Notes: a model not told the origin generated them from the letters alone. A stretch of DNA of 64,000 nt from Chalciporus piperatus (GCA_038093975.1 JBBPTG010000101.1:28528-92527); one strand, 5' to 3'; shown: positions 49,421 through 60,780, counted from the stretch's first letter. A program made the numbers and translations.

Positions 49421-49890
49421 ACTTGCTTGTAGTGATTCCACTTTGATAACTAGTTCCCTTAGGTTATCCGGTAATGGCCCAGCGGACAATTTCAGACAAC
49501 CTTGTGACATTTGATTCTTCATTGGCTCATTGAAAAGTGTTTTCATGTACTTGCGAAGTGTTATTGACCTTTTCATTGTGTGCGTTCTGAAACAAACTGA
49601 GCGGGAGATCGACACTGATCAAGAGCTTTTTGATGCGCATTCCAGTCAAGTCAAAGGTGTCAAGTACTGTAAGTAGCTCACTATCTGCTCGTTCGACGAA
49701 CTTGCTAATTACGCAGTGGATAACTCTCACAGCACAACGCCGTCCCTAAGCTCCGAGTTGGCACTGTACAATGCTTCACCAGTTACTATTTTATCCAACA
49801 TGAATCCTTCCAAATAACGAGCCTTCATCGCCTAGATCAAGTGGATGACAGTGACGTACGAATGTTCGAGAGAAAGAAGTGAACAGGCGC

Positions 49891-50187
49891 TCAGCATGTC
49901 GGCATTGGGACATAAGGATGTGAAGTACGCCCAACTTAAAGCCTTATGGAGAGATCTTCCCGGCCTTGGGGAGTGTCGGTCTCCTTTGAGACGCGGACCA
50001 CGGCGAATGGCTGAGCAGGGAGCACTTGCGGGGCGACAGGGAGATGAATAGACCAGTTGAAACCAGAAATGAACTTGGAACATACCGCGGAAACGTCGAG
50101 CGCCCGGTGTTTGTGTTAATTTCCTGGCGCGTGACAGTGATGGTGAGGATTAGGATGCAAGAGAGCAGCTCCCTTGAACGAGGGTGC
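49891..50187. repeat. Diverged duplicated block Y', F-box-like relic
   Basis: Partner of 47251-47640, same orientation. The minus-strand reading gives SLHKALSWAYFTSLCPNADML, again like an F-box body. It has no open gene. Confidence 0.6.
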
Positions 50188-50805
50188 TAGGTCCACAATT
50201 CGGAGCGGACGCTGAGGAGGAGGCTTGGTAGAGGCAATTGGTATGCGCAGGATAGCAACGTGATCCAGAGGGCGATTCTACTGACGAGCCTTGAGGTTGG
50301 ATTCGAATTAGCTCAAGTCATTTCAGGTTCTGACTCGGAGGAGTCTGAATCGTTGTTATTGTATCGGTGGAAGCTCGGAGGCGACAACTCACAGTCAGAA
50401 ACGGACGGATGAGGAGCCTGTACCAACTCTGTACTAACATTTGTCGTTCCCGTCCCTTCAAGTTCTGGTTGATCGTTATTTCGATCAACATCTGGAAAGG
50501 CCGTCAGGTAGCCGTCCATGCTCTCTGAGACCCAACGTCCACGCAGTACTGCTGCTTCTGGTGGTTGGACCGTGACGAGGGTGGGACAGAGTGGAGTTCT
50601 TGAAATTCCGGGCAAAATGGCGGATAATACAGTAACGATTGCAATCCAACTCATTGGCACAACCCCAGTCCAACCTTATGTAAAGTCCGCACATCGGACA
50701 AAAAGGTGTCAAGAACTGTAGAACGAGCGGCAGACTGGAATTTCTATGAAGCCGTTTCCCCGGATTGGATATTGCTTGAAGCAACTCTGGAGGATGGATC
50801 ATTGG

Positions 50806-50865
50806 TAGTCTCCCCTAGACACACCCAAGAGTCGGGATGAAGACAGCCGTTCACCCTCCACTAGG
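50806..50865 (+). mobile_element. Miniature inverted element, copy 2 (60 bases, 9 base TSD)
   Basis: Sixty bases starting TAGTCTCCCC and ending CCACTAGG, bounded by the perfect direct repeat GATCATTGG (50797-50805 and 50866-50874). Aligned with the reverse complement of copy 1 it shares CCCAAGAGTCGGGATGAAGACAG without change, then differs by two short gaps. Two copies in different places with different, perfect target duplications show a real transposing unit, not a local duplication. Confidence 0.75.
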
Positions 50866-51057
50866 GATCATTGGCACCACCGGTACATGTCCAAGGTTTG
50901 ATCCCAACTTCACAGGTATGAAATAACCATGGGCTGGCGACTTTAATCACTCAATCTATGTTGGCAGGTGGCATTCGAAATACAGGCTTTCATGACTCGA
51001 AGAGGCGCTGGAGCCTGATTGGATGGGTTAACTGCTCAGAAATGAAAGCACCGCATC

Positions 51058-51235
51058 ACACGATTAAGTATGGCCGCATACCCGGTTCCCAATAAGCATG
51101 TTCTTCCTCCTGCTAATGCACTCAAGTAGTACGTGAGCTTTCCCTTGCTGGTCATTAATGCAGTTCTGTTGGTTATAGATCTATTCAACGCGACGGAAAA
51201 GAGGATGGAACACATGTTAGTTCCTTTTAGTTTCT
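51058..51235 (+). repeat. Diverged duplicated block X'
   Basis: Partner of 44606-44755 (see there). It lies 1.5-1.7 kb upstream of a small zinc-finger gene, as block X does, so both block and gene may belong to one old duplicated unit. Confidence 0.5.
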
Positions 51236-52779
51236 TTCCTTCAGCGGGGGACCGCAATGATGAAATTCACCGTCGATCAAGGCTTGCAAGCGTACGCAAC
51301 CGAGGATCTTCAGGAAAAATCGGCTATCCAACCATCTCGTTGCCTAATCCGGGTTCGCCTTGCATCATAGGCGGGGGAGTTTTTCAGAACGCTTGTAGGT
51401 ATGGCCCTCGCGTATTTTTTTTTGATCCAGACATTGAGATTCTCAATGTAATCGAGACAAGTTACATGACCAGCTCGCGTGGCATTGGTTGCTAACCCAT
51501 TTGATGGAATGTGCTCATGGATTTTGCAGATCTAGAGACTCCTCTGATTTTTCGACGCTCGGCGTTTGGCGAAACTGTCGCAATGGGTTCAGACTGTAGT
51601 CCCCGCTGTGACTCGAAGGGAAGGGTGACCCACAAGTTGTGTTGTGTTGACTCCCGACGATTCACCAGGGTATTGACGTCCGAGCGAGTCTTTTGGGATA
51701 ATGCTGGTCGCTGCCAGTGGATCTTCATGACCATGGGTAACTCCAAAATCGAGCGACTGACACTCGTCGATGCGCGATTACTACCGTTTCAACGGTATGA
51801 TCAGTGATATCTCGAGACCTGCTACGGTGCGACCTAGTCATGGTCAAATTGAGATTGGATGTCTTCACTGACACTAGTCTGGGGGGGGGGAGTCGGTATT
51901 GCTGGACGAGGTGCGGGCGTCAACTTGAAGCTATGCGATTCATTCCTAATTCGTTACCCGAGCTGAGCACTCCCGACATGTCAAATGTCAAACTCGTGTT
52001 CCCTGCTTTGAGGGCCGGTAACTTCCAACCTCCGGCACTCCTCTACTTACGCCGGGATGCAACGCTACAAGAAGCCTGGCCGCATGCACAATCAAAGGAC
52101 TCGTTTCCCACAACATGTGGCTGCTCGCGTCGCATAGGCCGTATTTCGGACGTTTTTGTGCAGCGGTGACGAGGACGCGATGCGTAGATAATGAGGGATC
52201 TATCTCTCCACGAGCCAACTCCCTATCATTTGGTAAACCTCCAGACTCCATACCCCATTTCGAAGCATGGTTTACTTTTCCAGAAATCTTAATTCCCGTC
52301 CTCCCGCTCTCCAGTATTGACACGAACGCACTGCTTCATGGAGCTTGGTAAATGTGTGTAATGCTGGCACTGCGGTGAGATTATGTTTGATCGTGATGTC
52401 TTCAAGCTGAAAAATGTGTCTCGACAAGCATTCAACGGGAAGTCTGGTCAAGATGGATGATCACTGCAGCTCGATGGTATAGTCGCGTGTCTGCGTTGGC
52501 TATTTCAGATTGTCGGTCAAGACCCTTCGCTGTTGGTGGGGGACTATTGCCTGCGCGAGCCGAATTCACGTCAATTGGGAGGCCTCCAGGAGTTCCTACT
52601 CATTACGGAAGCATGGAAGATTCCTCAAAGTATCGTGCGTGCCATCCCTCCTGCTCTCCTGCTCTCCCGCTCTCCGACCTTTTCACCGCCTCCTGCCTCA
52701 AGTGGTCATGGCAGAGCACTTGGAAGTCTCGTTGGGTAGTATAAGATCAACTGTTTCGCAGTTTAATCCTTGAGTCAAC

Positions 52780-53389
52780 ATGCATCCCCAGCATAATGAG
52801 CACTCTGCCTCCCTCTCCATCGCTTCACCACAACCATTAAACGTGCACGAGTTGCACCATGTAGTAAGGCGCCTCGAAGAGGAGGCCTGTAAACGAGAGA
52901 TCGAAGTGGCTCATTCAGTACGTCTTCGCTCCTTCTCTCCATGTAAAACTTCTCAAGTATTTTACAGACGAACCCATTACCTCCTATGGAGGACCCAGAT
53001 CATGATGAAGATGATGAATGGCTGAACGATGTAAGCAACGGGGTTCCATTGCTCATCACTGTGCTCAATGTGCGTAGGAAGTCATGCCAAATGATCTAGA
53101 AGAATTGCAAGCGGCCCTCTGTTACAATCCATGCATGGGACCTTTTCCGTGTCGTTGGACCAAAGATGATCACACATTTTGCAATTTCCCCCTGTCGTGT
53201 TACACTGCTCCAGCCCATCTCATTGATCATGGTATCACGAAGATAAAGGCAACCAAACAGGTTTCTTGCCACTGGGAAGGGTGTCACGTAGAGATTACGC
53301 GCAAAAGTATTTTGCGTCATGTTCGTGAACGGCACTTTGGACACTTGAGAGCTGGCAGCCACAAAGGTTCGGGTTCGTACACCTCATGA
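52780..53389 (+). CDS. Small two-finger zinc protein, copy 2
   Basis: Three exons. The ATG at 52780 gives MHPQHNEHSASLSIASPQPL and VHELHHVVRRLEEEACKREI, followed by a GTACGT intron, an acidic exon TNPLPPMEDPDHDEDDEWLN, a GTAAGC intron and the finger exon starting EVMPNDLEELQ. Finger 1: CRWTKDDHTFCNFPLSCYTAPAHLIDHG. Finger 2: CHWEGCHVEITRKSILRHVRERHFGH, with C-x4-C-x9-H-x4-H spacing. The RH.RERH.GH ending is the same as in the gene at 46215. The protein is about 170 residues and complete. It has a longer acidic N-terminus than copy 1. Function not recognised. Confidence 0.65.
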
Positions 53390-53752
53390 TTATACACCAA
53401 CTAAAGTCTATATTTCAGCGAGTCTCTAAAGTCACTATCTCAGGCATTAGCCTATAAACGGAGAGGCCGCAAAGAAGGTGGTTACATACGATCATCTTGA
53501 ATATCACTTTCCGGTGTTCTATGTGTCATGTATTGCCTTGTATTGCTGTACAAGTGTTTAACGCCGACTCGCGGCAATACCCGCTACGTGATCAATAAGT
53601 TGATGATTAATACAGTTATACAGTTATATACACATATACTATGAAAAGTGTGTAGATTTTTATGTGGAATCAAACGGTTGTCTGAATTCCGTGTAAGATA
53701 CACCATCTGGGATGAATGGGAGTTAGAGTGTGTGTGTGTGATGTTGGGATGC
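53390..53752. other. Intergenic stretch at the edge of the Helitron region
   Basis: Contains an imperfect stem (GTATTGCC at 53530-53537 pairs with GGCAATAC at 53573-53580) with a small GC-rich hairpin GCCG-ACTCG-CGGC inside (53563-53575), then an AT-rich stretch. It could mark the 3' edge of the Helitron, but no clear CTRR end follows. Confidence 0.3.
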
Positions 53753-54127
53753 TCACTTGAGTATAACTTGCAGTGCGATGTTAACGTCTTCGTCGTTAAT
53801 CTGCAATGGGAGTGGAACGTCTTTTTCGCAGATCTGTACGACGAAGAAGGCGACATCGAACAAGGTGGCTGGTAGTTTGTCTTTTTCGTGAATTAACAGC
53901 ATCTCTACGTCCGCTCCGTTGCGTGAAGTTGGGATAGAGATAACTTCGAGGGGACGTTCCAGTGTGAAGTATGAGTGCTCAGAATGGCGCTCGTGGCGTT
54001 GTTGATCGATAATGGGAGCGAGGGTTTCGATAGTGAAAGTGGTTTCATCTATATGTTCCTCGCGGCATGTTGCGCATGCGATAGGCGTGAGGAAGAAGAT
54101 GGAGTCTTTCTTCTTTGGGTGATTCAT
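53753..54127 (-). CDS. Small protein of unknown family, Helitron-side
   Basis: ATG at 54127, 124 residues: MNHPKKKDSIFFLTPIACAT, one CATC motif, then HERHSEHSYFTLERPLEVIS, SRNGADVEMLLIHEKDKLPA and INDEDVNIALQVILK. A GTGAGC directly at the stop may be a splice donor, so the true end could be slightly further. It looks globular with alternating strands and lies downstream of, and on the same strand as, the Helitron genes. No family recognised. Coding status is uncertain. Confidence 0.35.
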   Translation of the reverse strand: MNHPKKKDSIFFLTPIACATCREEHIDETTFTIETLAPIIDQQRHERHSEHSYFTLERPLEVISIPTSRNGADVEMLLIHEKDKLPATLFDVAFFVVQICEKDVPLPLQINDEDVNIALQVILK

Positions 54128-54849
54128 GTCGTATCATTCGCTTATTCTTGTGGAATGAACGAGAAACGTTGAAAGGTTATACATGAGTTTATCGATGTTG
54201 GGAATGGTGAATACAGACCAATTCGATGCTGACAGAACTTACTTAGTGAGATGGCGGGAGCTGGTTGAGAGAGGTGAGAGAGAAGTAATTACCATTACCG
54301 GTTTGTCTTGTTTGGAATCTGATATGATATTATGACGTCGTTCGTGACATACAATTCGAAATGATACCTATGGTACGTCATCTGAAATGATTCAATGACT
54401 CAGACACGATCGAAGACGAAAATGGAGGGCGCACAACGGTCGATGACGCGTAGAACGAAAGCTATAGGGGCAAGTGATTTCTTGGACAAGTTGAAAACGG
54501 GTGAGTATGAGTGATTCGCACAACGTAGCTGGTTGAATTCTGTTAAACCGTACGAGTTCGCAAGGGGAAACGTAGGTGAACGTTTCCCCCAGATATTTAT
54601 TACGTTTTATTGTAATTTTACGATCGTGAAGTTGGAAGCAGACAAGGAGAAGTCGAGAAAATGTGGAGCACAACGTAAGTAACTGAAACGAAACGGAACA
54701 CTACCACACAGAAGGAACGGAAATGAAACACTACTACTGAAACGGAACGGTACCACACAGAACGAACTGAAATGAAACATTACAAGAGGGAACGTACGGA
54801 GACCAATTCGATGTTTTGTGAGTTTTTAGAATCACGGTAGCATCTCGAG
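54128..54849. other. Gap with a 49 base tandem repeat
   Basis: No gene supported between the two minus-strand genes on either side. The only structure is the tandem repeat at 54692-54789, listed separately. Confidence 0.35.
54692..54789 (+). repeat. Two-copy 49 base tandem repeat
   Basis: Units 54692-54740 and 54741-54789. Both begin AACGGAACRSTACCACACAGAA and contain GAAATGAAACA; they differ at about ten positions. The rest of the unit is A-rich with repeated GAAAC and GGAAC words. Confidence 0.7.
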
Positions 54850-56217
54850 TTATGCTTTTTTCACGATGGTAAATTTGTCCATTGCATCGGCTGCGCTTGG
54901 AGGGTTGTTTGTGTTGTTAGCGTTAACGCCGGTTTCGGTGTGCGTTTGGATGGATGGTGGGCGAAGAGGTAGTTCAGGTGGTTGGGGTGAATCGATCAGG
55001 ATGCGTATCGCTTGGGCGTTGAGTTGAAAAACCTGTGTAAGGTGTCGATGTGTGTCTACTACCGATACAAAAGACACATACTCTTCGCTTCCCGTACGTA
55101 TAAGTGTTGAATTGACAACGAGCCATGATGACCGTGCCTGGGCGAAGTCGATCATACCAGTCCGCCGGTTTGATGAGATGATTGGCGGGATCACGAATGT
55201 CTAATTGACGAAGACGTGCGTGAACATGTTGGAATACACTTCCCCCGTAATCCGGAAGTGTGCGTGGATCATACAAATCGTTGATTGTTGCTGGATTGAA
55301 GTGCGTTAGTGTTTCAATTCAGTAATGCGAAGTTGAATGAAGAAGCTAACGTTCATGCTCACGGACGCGAGGATCGTCAGGTTCGGACGACGTCGCAGTC
55401 GCTATTCCCTCCGTTTCGGTGATCTCCATAGGGGACTCGGATGTACTCGCGATTCTTTCTGGTTCAGTGAATTGGTGGTCCGTAGAAGATGTTGATGCTG
55501 TCGAACGCTTTTCGAGTTTAATTTTCTTCGTAGGAAGCGTTTTCGGTATATTTTTCGGTTGCTGTGTGGTGCATCAGTTTGTACGCGTTCGTATGGAGCG
55601 CTTGCGTACCACATATATTTGATTGGTTGTCAGATGGATGTAGTCTGCGGGGGTTTTCTCATCACCTCCAGCACTGGAAGTCCAGATTTTGTAATCGTAT
55701 TGTTTGTTGAGACGGTCGTTTTCTTCTTTGTCGTCTTCAATGATTGACTGAAGTGTAACGTGTTGATTGTACCAAACGTCGTTCAAAGCTGCGGTTGCTT
55801 CGGATGGGCAAGAAAGAGTCAAGAGGCACTTGATTCTGCTTTTATCGTCAATTGGGATAGGCTGTACGTAGGTTACATGCGATCTGTTATGAATTATGTG
55901 ACACTTACTTTGTCTGCTGCCGGTCCAGGGTAATGATTTCCCGTCGCGGAGATCTTCGTACCGCATGCGCGCGGACGAAGTTCACCTACGATGATTCCTT
56001 CATACACTGAATGGGCAGTTGGTTCAACGAAGGAGACGATGTTCGTGTTTCCGCTGATTTCGCGCAGGATGTCGGTTTTATACGTAGCTTCAGATACAAG
56101 GAGGTTTCTCGGAAAGTTAGCGAGTCCATCGAGCAACGAGTCGTACAGACCAGAGTCTGCACGCTCACAGTACGACGGACGGACGATTTCTGTTTGACCA
56201 GAAGTTGTTGGATTCAT
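54850..56217 (-). CDS. Helitron companion protein, unknown family (possible OB-fold)
   Basis: Read from the ATG at 56217: MNPTTSGQTEIVRPSYCERA then SGLYDSLLDGLANFPRNLLV. Introns with GT-AG ends follow at GTAAGTGTC (about 55915), GTACGCAAG (about 55607), GTTAGC (about 55350) and GTATGTGTC (about 55082). Joined parts read PIPIDDKSRIKCLLTLSCPS, NDVWYNQHVTLQSIIEDDKE, a basic stretch NIPKTLPTKKIKLEKRSTAS, INDLYDPRTLPDYGGSVFQ and WYDRLRPGTVIMARCQF. The end is THRHLTQVFQLNAQAIRILI and MDKFTIVKKA. About 340 residues. The alternating strand pattern in the last third resembles a ssDNA-binding OB-fold, the sort of RPA-like gene carried by plant Helitrons, but that is an inference. Same strand as the Rep-helicase and only about 230 bases after it. 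Confidence 0.5.
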
Positions 56218-56445
56218 GGTGTCGAATAGGATGTAGAGTAAGTCGAGCGAAATATTCTTTCAAATATATTTCGTCCAACAGGAGTTGTCGTCGATCATGA
56301 TGGTCATGTGTGACTGCGCAGAGTGAGATTTGAGATCGACAATTGCCATTTTTGTTGGGAACGGACGTGGTTGTGATATCATATGAATTATTCTGTTTGG
56401 TGGGCGTGAATGCGAACGTCAGGTAAGAGAAAAATGGAATTGATA

Positions 56446-59400
56446 CTAACATTTCGAAACTGTTCTCGATTTTGGGCGTTTCGAGACGTTCAATCGTGGA
56501 TCGCAGTCGAGTGTTTTCCGTTTGTGGAGTCGAGGGACCCCTGAAGAGTCGTTGTCGACAGCGACTTGGGCAGATTGTACAATTGCATTATGTCGTACAT
56601 CTTGATCGCATTGAGCAACATGTTGAAGTGCTGATCGAACGTTGAATGTGTATGAGGGTGATTCACGATGCGCGATGAATTGCGCGTGGGCTGTTTCTCT
56701 TTCGAGTGGTGTTCCGTGTTCAAGGGTAGTTTCAAGATCTAACAAACGAAGACGGTTTTCTTCTCTTCGTCGGTCTTCACTAGGATGACATCGGAGATGT
56801 TTGATTGAAAATGGACAAAGGATGAGCAGGTCAGAGAGCGAGCGTACACGCGAAAGCATGACGTAAGGTGTTTCAGCACCTTTACAACTTTCGAGATCAA
56901 CGATTGCTTTGTCTAACGTTTGGCCTTGTGCTTTGTGTACCGTCATTGCGAATCCCGGGAGAAGAGGGAGTTGATTCCGATGAATGCTACATTTCTTACG
57001 GGAAAATGGGTGAGTGAGAATCAGTTCTGTATCATCGGGGAGCACAGGCACATGTCCCTGCGGTAAATGAGGTAAACATTGAAGAGTTTCATCTTTCACT
57101 GTGATCGTGCAGCTGGACGCAACACGTTCGTTCGCATCGTTTAAGTGATATCGTATCGATGATAGATTTCCTACTGACCCGTTCACAATCCCAGCTTCCA
57201 CATCGAAATTTTGTGTTATCACCACAGGCATTCCGATCGCCAATGGTAACGATCCCAATCGATTTTGTGTCGTTCCTGAATGAAGACTGCGGAGATGTTG
57301 TTTCAGTTCGTAATCAGTGATTAACTGGCCTTTCTGAATATCAGAGGCGACATATTCATGAAATGGAACACCATTTCGGTGCGAAAAATTCCGCACACAT
57401 TCTGTGTTGATTGCGTCTTTCACTTCGTTGGATGTGACAATTATAGGTGCGTTTCCCCAGTCACTTTGAATCCAGTTAGGTTTCACGTTGCTGATCAATC
57501 GTGAGTTTAGCAACGCGAAATCGCCATCGGTACATGCACCGTATCGTAGGCGCGAAAGAAGGTCTGCGAATGTTTGATTTTCTTCTCCACATTGGCGCAT
57601 GAGTTTCGTAAGCAAAACAACGGTGGTGATAGTCAACCAGAGTAATTTTCCTATCACTGTGTTCTGTGCATGAATTGACGTTGGTGTTTCATTAATTCTA
57701 GAATATAAACTGTGTTGTCCGACTGGTGCAAGTTGTGCGAAATCACCGGCGAAGATGATGTTGACGTTTCCAAACGGTGCCGTGTTGCATTTTGCATCAC
57801 AAAGTGCCTCGCTAATGGTGACAAGGAAGTTACATCCAATCATTGATACTTCGTCGATGAAGAGAAAGTCAACACCATCCCACATGGAAACCAGATCAGT
57901 TGTATTTCGTTTTCGTTCTCGATTTCCAGAGCATCTCCCGAGACGTAACGCGGTGTGTAACGTCGTTCCATGAATATTCTTCGCCGCGATTCCCATGTAT
58001 GAAGTCAAGCGAAAGCGACGCTGTTCATTTCGTAGGTTGAAAAAATGTTGGATAGCATGTATAACACGTGATTTGCCAGTTCCTCCAGGTCCTCCAAGGT
58101 ACATTCGTAATGGGGTAGATCGTTTTGTTTGTGCATAATCCGCCACAATGCGAAACGCACGATACTGATCTACGTTCAAGTTGTATAATTGTGCGGTTTC
58201 TGCAACACGATCCACGTTCGAATCGCGAATGGAACCACTGTTTCCAATGTGTACGATGGGAGCGTTTAATAAGGAACTGACGTTGAGGTGAGGCAAATTG
58301 CTGGATACACTAGGTGTCGAAGTCATATCAACTTCGGGCACCGACATTCTTTGTTTCGTTTCGTTCCTTCGTAGCTCATACGTAGTTCGCCAGTCATGTT
58401 CAATATCGTTTCCTTCTTCGATATGGAATTCTCCAGTTTGACAAATTACCTCTGAATGCGTACATGAAAATCGTCCACTTGCGTTGAGGAATTCGATACA
58501 TTTGTATACTTCGGGAGATTGGGCAGAGTTCTCGTTGAGGTGATGCAGTGCAGCAAAATGCGCTAGTAGTTGAGCCTGTTCATCATCAGCAGTATCGATG
58601 TCCTGTACTGATTGATGTTCATGTGTGTCCAACGCAAATGAATAATTTCGTTCACGTGTTCGTCGACGATCGAAATGATCGTCTCGGCTATCACGACATT
58701 CATGCAAAATTTGCATATTATTCATTCGGAAATGGATAAGTGAAGAACATGATAGGTCGAATTGGGCGAACGCTTGTTCCCAAGATTCACTGTCTGGTTT
58801 CAGATCGGAAACAATTTTCCAAGGTCGAAAGAATATTAGCATCAAGCGACAGTAACGCTCCCGAATATCTTCGCGATCTCGACGGGGTATCGATGGACCC
58901 ACGGGAACAAGGACATCAGGTTTTTTCTTCGACCGCATAACAAGTTCGTGAGTCTCACAATTCGGATGTTCGGTTGTAAACTCGTAGCGATGTTCATTGC
59001 GTGTGCTCTCATCGTCATCCAATTCGGTATCGTTTGAATCATCAGTACTCCGAGAGGTGGCAACGAATTTATTAGGTTTGCGTTTCCGTCGTTTATCGAA
59101 TAACATGAGGAAATCCCAGAGGCTAACGTGATACAATTGTTGTGAACGATATATGTAATCATCCAACTGACTCGTTTTCGTTCTTATCACGCCGTCGTCG
59201 TCGACTTCAATGTATTTCTCATCATCATTTTCCTGTTCGTGATCAAGAAGAAGGGAACGTTCAGCGTATTTTTCCGCAGTACACCAGTAGAAAAATCGAT
59301 ATGATTCATTAGTGAAATGATCGTCACATCGCAACAAATATGAACTAACTTGTTGAGCGGATAATTCTTGATGAGATAGTAGTGCGTACGCACAACGACG

Positions 59401-60780
59401 TAGTAGCTTTTTACCTCTAATTACCACTGAATCATCTGTATCCGATGTCTCCGCTAATTTCCGACATGCAAGTTCCAATGTTGCGTACGCAACATGTGTT
59501 TTCAATTGATGTTTAGTGATGTAATCAGTGATGTAGTACAAGATCGCCTTTGCAGATGTACCTGATCCAATAAATTTTATATCCATATTACAACGTATCG
59601 CAGCCAGAATGGTGGAGTTGAAGTTGTTCACAAGCCCATCTAAGCAACGAAGAGAAAGTTCACCTGTATCATGATTGACGTAACTGTTGGGTTGAACATT
59701 GTTCTCGTCCAGTTCGAAGCGACATTGTCGTGGAGAGGGAGGTCCTTTCCAATATTTCCAACAGGTGTTTGTATGATGATGTCGCTGACATTTTTCCACG
59801 AGGCAATGAAGATCATGTTGGATGGCGTTATGATTAATGTCTGTGTCACTTGATATCGGAACGATCCCACGAGTAGAACTCGGGTGAGGTCGAGAACAGT
59901 TACTGTCCACATTTCCTTCTGGTAAAGGAGGAACACTGGTTGAGATAGTGTCGTCAAGAAATGCTAGAAGACGTCGCTCCAACTCTTCATCACCATTATG
60001 TGTAAGCCGCCGTTTGATCTCGTTCGGGTCGAGACTCCCCTCGAGCCATACCAACATATGACAATGTAAGCTCCCTCGACCTTGAGCTTCGACGCATCCA
60101 TAATATGCTTTCACGTGACCAAGAATTCCACCTTCGTCATTTCTCTCTTCGGAATCGTGGTAACCAAGTAGTGTTGAGATGAAGGTTTTCATATATAGAT
60201 CGAAAAATTTGGCACCGACAACTGGATTACGCGCGATCAGTAGTGATTGCTCCCAGAACCCCGGAATATTGTCGTTCGTGAGATGATCGAGATCGATATC
60301 ATTCCCAGCCAAGAAAGTAACGATGGGATTGTAAACATCAGCAGGATTGATAGTAATAAAGAAAGCAGGAAGTCCTTTCTCGATCATCAATCCACGAATC
60401 TCGTTCCGCATAGTAGTACGACTTGCGTTCGATCCCGGTACGTTTGCACACACATGATTGACTTCCTGTAGCAGTTTTCGCACGGACGAATCTTCAGGTG
60501 TATACTCGGTTGATTGATCGCCTGCTGCGACACGCTCAGCTACAGAATGCACACCTTCAGGTGAGATTTGTGTGAACTCATTCGCAACATACCGAAAACT
60601 GTCCTTATCTGCCTTCAGTTTTGTATGCAGTAACGCAGCACGTCTTTGTAACATATTGAACACTGTGAACTGAAAGCAAGGATGAATCTGAAAACGACGA
60701 TCATGCATGTTAAGCATATGCCGAACTTGACGTTGCATGGATAAAGGACTGGATCGAAAAAATACCTCGAACCCTCCAAC
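56446..60780 (-). pseudogene. Helitron Rep-helicase, 5' truncated by LTR insertion
   Basis: One open frame of about 1,444 codons (the internal ATG at 60738 gives 1,430). The rolling-circle Rep part shows GLPAFFITINPADVYNP, the HUH motif GRGSLHCHMLVWL (HCH at residues 225-227 from the internal ATG) and the tyrosine motif YYITDYITK (401-409). The PIF1-like helicase has Walker A LGGPGGTGKS (881-890), Walker B DFLFIDEVSMIG (957-968) and, near the C-terminus, TVHKAQGQTLDKAIVDLES and YVMLSRV. Upstream of the ATG the frame stays open: VGGFEVFFRSSPLS, a typical continuation of these proteins, until 60780, where the LTR begins. The gene therefore lost its true start. A normal Rep-Hel is longer at the N-terminus. 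The rest has no stop or frameshift, which suggests a fairly young copy. Confidence 0.92.

Larger units (their letters stand above)
50188..52779. other. Sparse zone, no convincing gene
   Basis: 2.6 kb with unlinked short frames and one miniature element (50806-50865). A short G run occurs at about 51883. Block X' (51058-51235) resembles the region at 44606. No RNA gene recognised. Confidence 0.35.
54850..60780 (-). mobile_element. Helitron (rolling-circle transposon), interrupted
   Basis: Minimum extent: the Rep-helicase plus the companion gene on the same strand. The 5' end (TC side) lies right of the retrotransposon and is outside the window, and the 3' end (CTRR with hairpin) is not certain; a candidate hairpin is at 53563-53575. 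If it is right, the element also includes the small ORF at 53753. Confidence 0.6.

Noticed and set aside
47663..50865. One 3.2 kb transposon with the two miniature copies as terminal inverted repeats
   Set aside because: Each copy has its own complete 9 base flanking duplication, so they are two separate insertions and not the ends of one element.
50880..50920. Possible tRNA T-arm-like GGTTTGATCCCA
   Set aside because: No matching acceptor stem, anticodon arm or D arm around it. No tRNA was found elsewhere in the window.
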